Below, in pieces: positions 5,990-6,274 of a stretch of DNA of 6,274 nt. This DNA comes from CAXXOK01 sp036759125 (GTDB lineage Bacteria; Bacillota; Clostridia; Christensenellales; Aristaeellaceae): positions 1 through 6,274 of the forward strand of contig DAIOVG010000158.1 in NCBI GenBank assembly GCA_036759125.1, given 5' to 3'. The notes under the pieces were generated by a model that did not search any database, was not told where the DNA came from, and was given only the letters and a program-made list of their open reading frames with translations. How positions within the stretch are numbered: the first letter of the stretch is position 1; every line of letters starts with the position of its first letter. The position numbers and the translations under genes are program-made.

Positions 5990-5997
5990 AAATTGCA
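5962..5997 (+). repeat. 9-bp inverted repeat framing the promoter (operator-like)
   Basis: TGCAATTTA (5962-5970) and TAAATTGCA (5989-5997) are exact reverse complements, 18 nt apart. The left arm overlaps the -35 and the right arm begins at the last base of the -10 and covers the predicted start point. That placement suits a repressor or dyad-binding regulator, but the AT-rich context raises the chance of coincidence. Confidence 0.4.
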
Positions 5998-6039
5998 GTG
6001 AGTTGTTAACAGAGTTAAAAGCCACAAGGAGATTAGTTT

Positions 6040-6274
6040 ATGGAAGAGTCTCGCGGAAAGATCGATAGCATTAAAGACCGCTATCGCGAACTGCTGTCAA
6101 ACCTGACAGGCGTCTTCGCGTCCAACGTTGATATCGCTGAGGACGGAAGCATCAGAGAGATCCATATCCTGGGCAGTCAGAGCCGCAACCCCAAGCAGAT
6201 TGCGCGCGATGTGCAATCTGCCTTGGCGAGTGCTTTCGATATTCGGATCGACCATCGGATTATCAGCATTGCAC
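6040..6274 (+). CDS. Hypothetical protein, N-terminal 78 residues (runs off the window)
   Basis: ATG at 6040 is preceded by AAGGAG (6026-6031, 8-nt spacing) and a good promoter; the frame is open to the window end. Residues 1-20 are a charged helix (MEESRGKIDSIKDRYRELLS). Residues about 24-78 read as a strand-helix-strand unit: VFASNVDIAEDGSIREIHIL, then QSRNPKQIARDVQSALASAF, then DIRIDHRIISIA. The pattern 'dGxIxEIHxLxxxxRxPKQixRDvxSALxxxFxIrIDHrxISiA' resembles a small alpha/beta domain I recall from uncharacterised bacterial proteins, but I cannot assign a function. There is no signal peptide or membrane helix in the visible part. It is a separate transcription unit from the upstream peptidase cluster. 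Confidence 0.8.
   Translation, partial: MEESRGKIDSIKDRYRELLSNLTGVFASNVDIAEDGSIREIHILGSQSRNPKQIARDVQSALASAFDIRIDHRIISIA

Overview
The window looks like chromosomal DNA from a Bacillota/Clostridia-type bacterium. All genes are on the plus strand with strong Shine-Dalgarno (SD) sequences (AGGAGG/AAGGAG, 6-9 nt spacing). Coding DNA is moderately GC-rich, the last intergenic region is very AT-rich with sigma-A-like promoter hexamers, and the protein families are typical of gut or anaerobic Clostridia. I cannot name a genus from the sequence alone.

Layout. (1) Bases 1-336 are the 3' end of a GH13 alpha-glucosidase gene. (2) After a short gap holding a 36-bp near-perfect palindrome that overlaps promoter-like hexamers, a large gene (start best placed at 482) encodes a LacI/periplasmic-binding-protein-like sugar sensor without a DNA-binding domain, fused through a GAF-like region to a GGDEF diguanylate cyclase. 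It has an SGDEF active site and an RxxD inhibitory site. (3) A 51-codon ORF at 2788-2943 starts inside the GGDEF stop codon (TAATG) and would encode a single-pass membrane miniprotein; it also contains two inverted repeats. (4) A tight three-gene cluster (2962-5788; gaps of 12 and 10 bp) encodes a DUF5058-like membrane protein, a second six-helix membrane protein, and a membrane-anchored M20 metallopeptidase of the CPS1/PM20D1 type with all catalytic residues present. (5) An AT-rich promoter region (TTGCAA-17-TATAAT, framed by a 9-bp inverted repeat) precedes the start of a gene that runs off the window.

How the genes may work together. The GH13 and sensor-GGDEF genes make a plausible pair in which sugar status adjusts cyclic-di-GMP. 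The DUF5058/partner/M20 cluster looks like a transporter-plus-hydrolase unit. The charge pattern around the peptidase's N-terminal helix favours a cytoplasmic catalytic domain, suggesting uptake of an N-acylated amino acid or small peptide followed by hydrolysis at the inner membrane face. That function is inference; I know of no characterised system of this composition. If the 51-codon ORF is real, it may link the GGDEF gene to this cluster in one transcript. If its internal hairpin is instead a terminator, the two are separate units.
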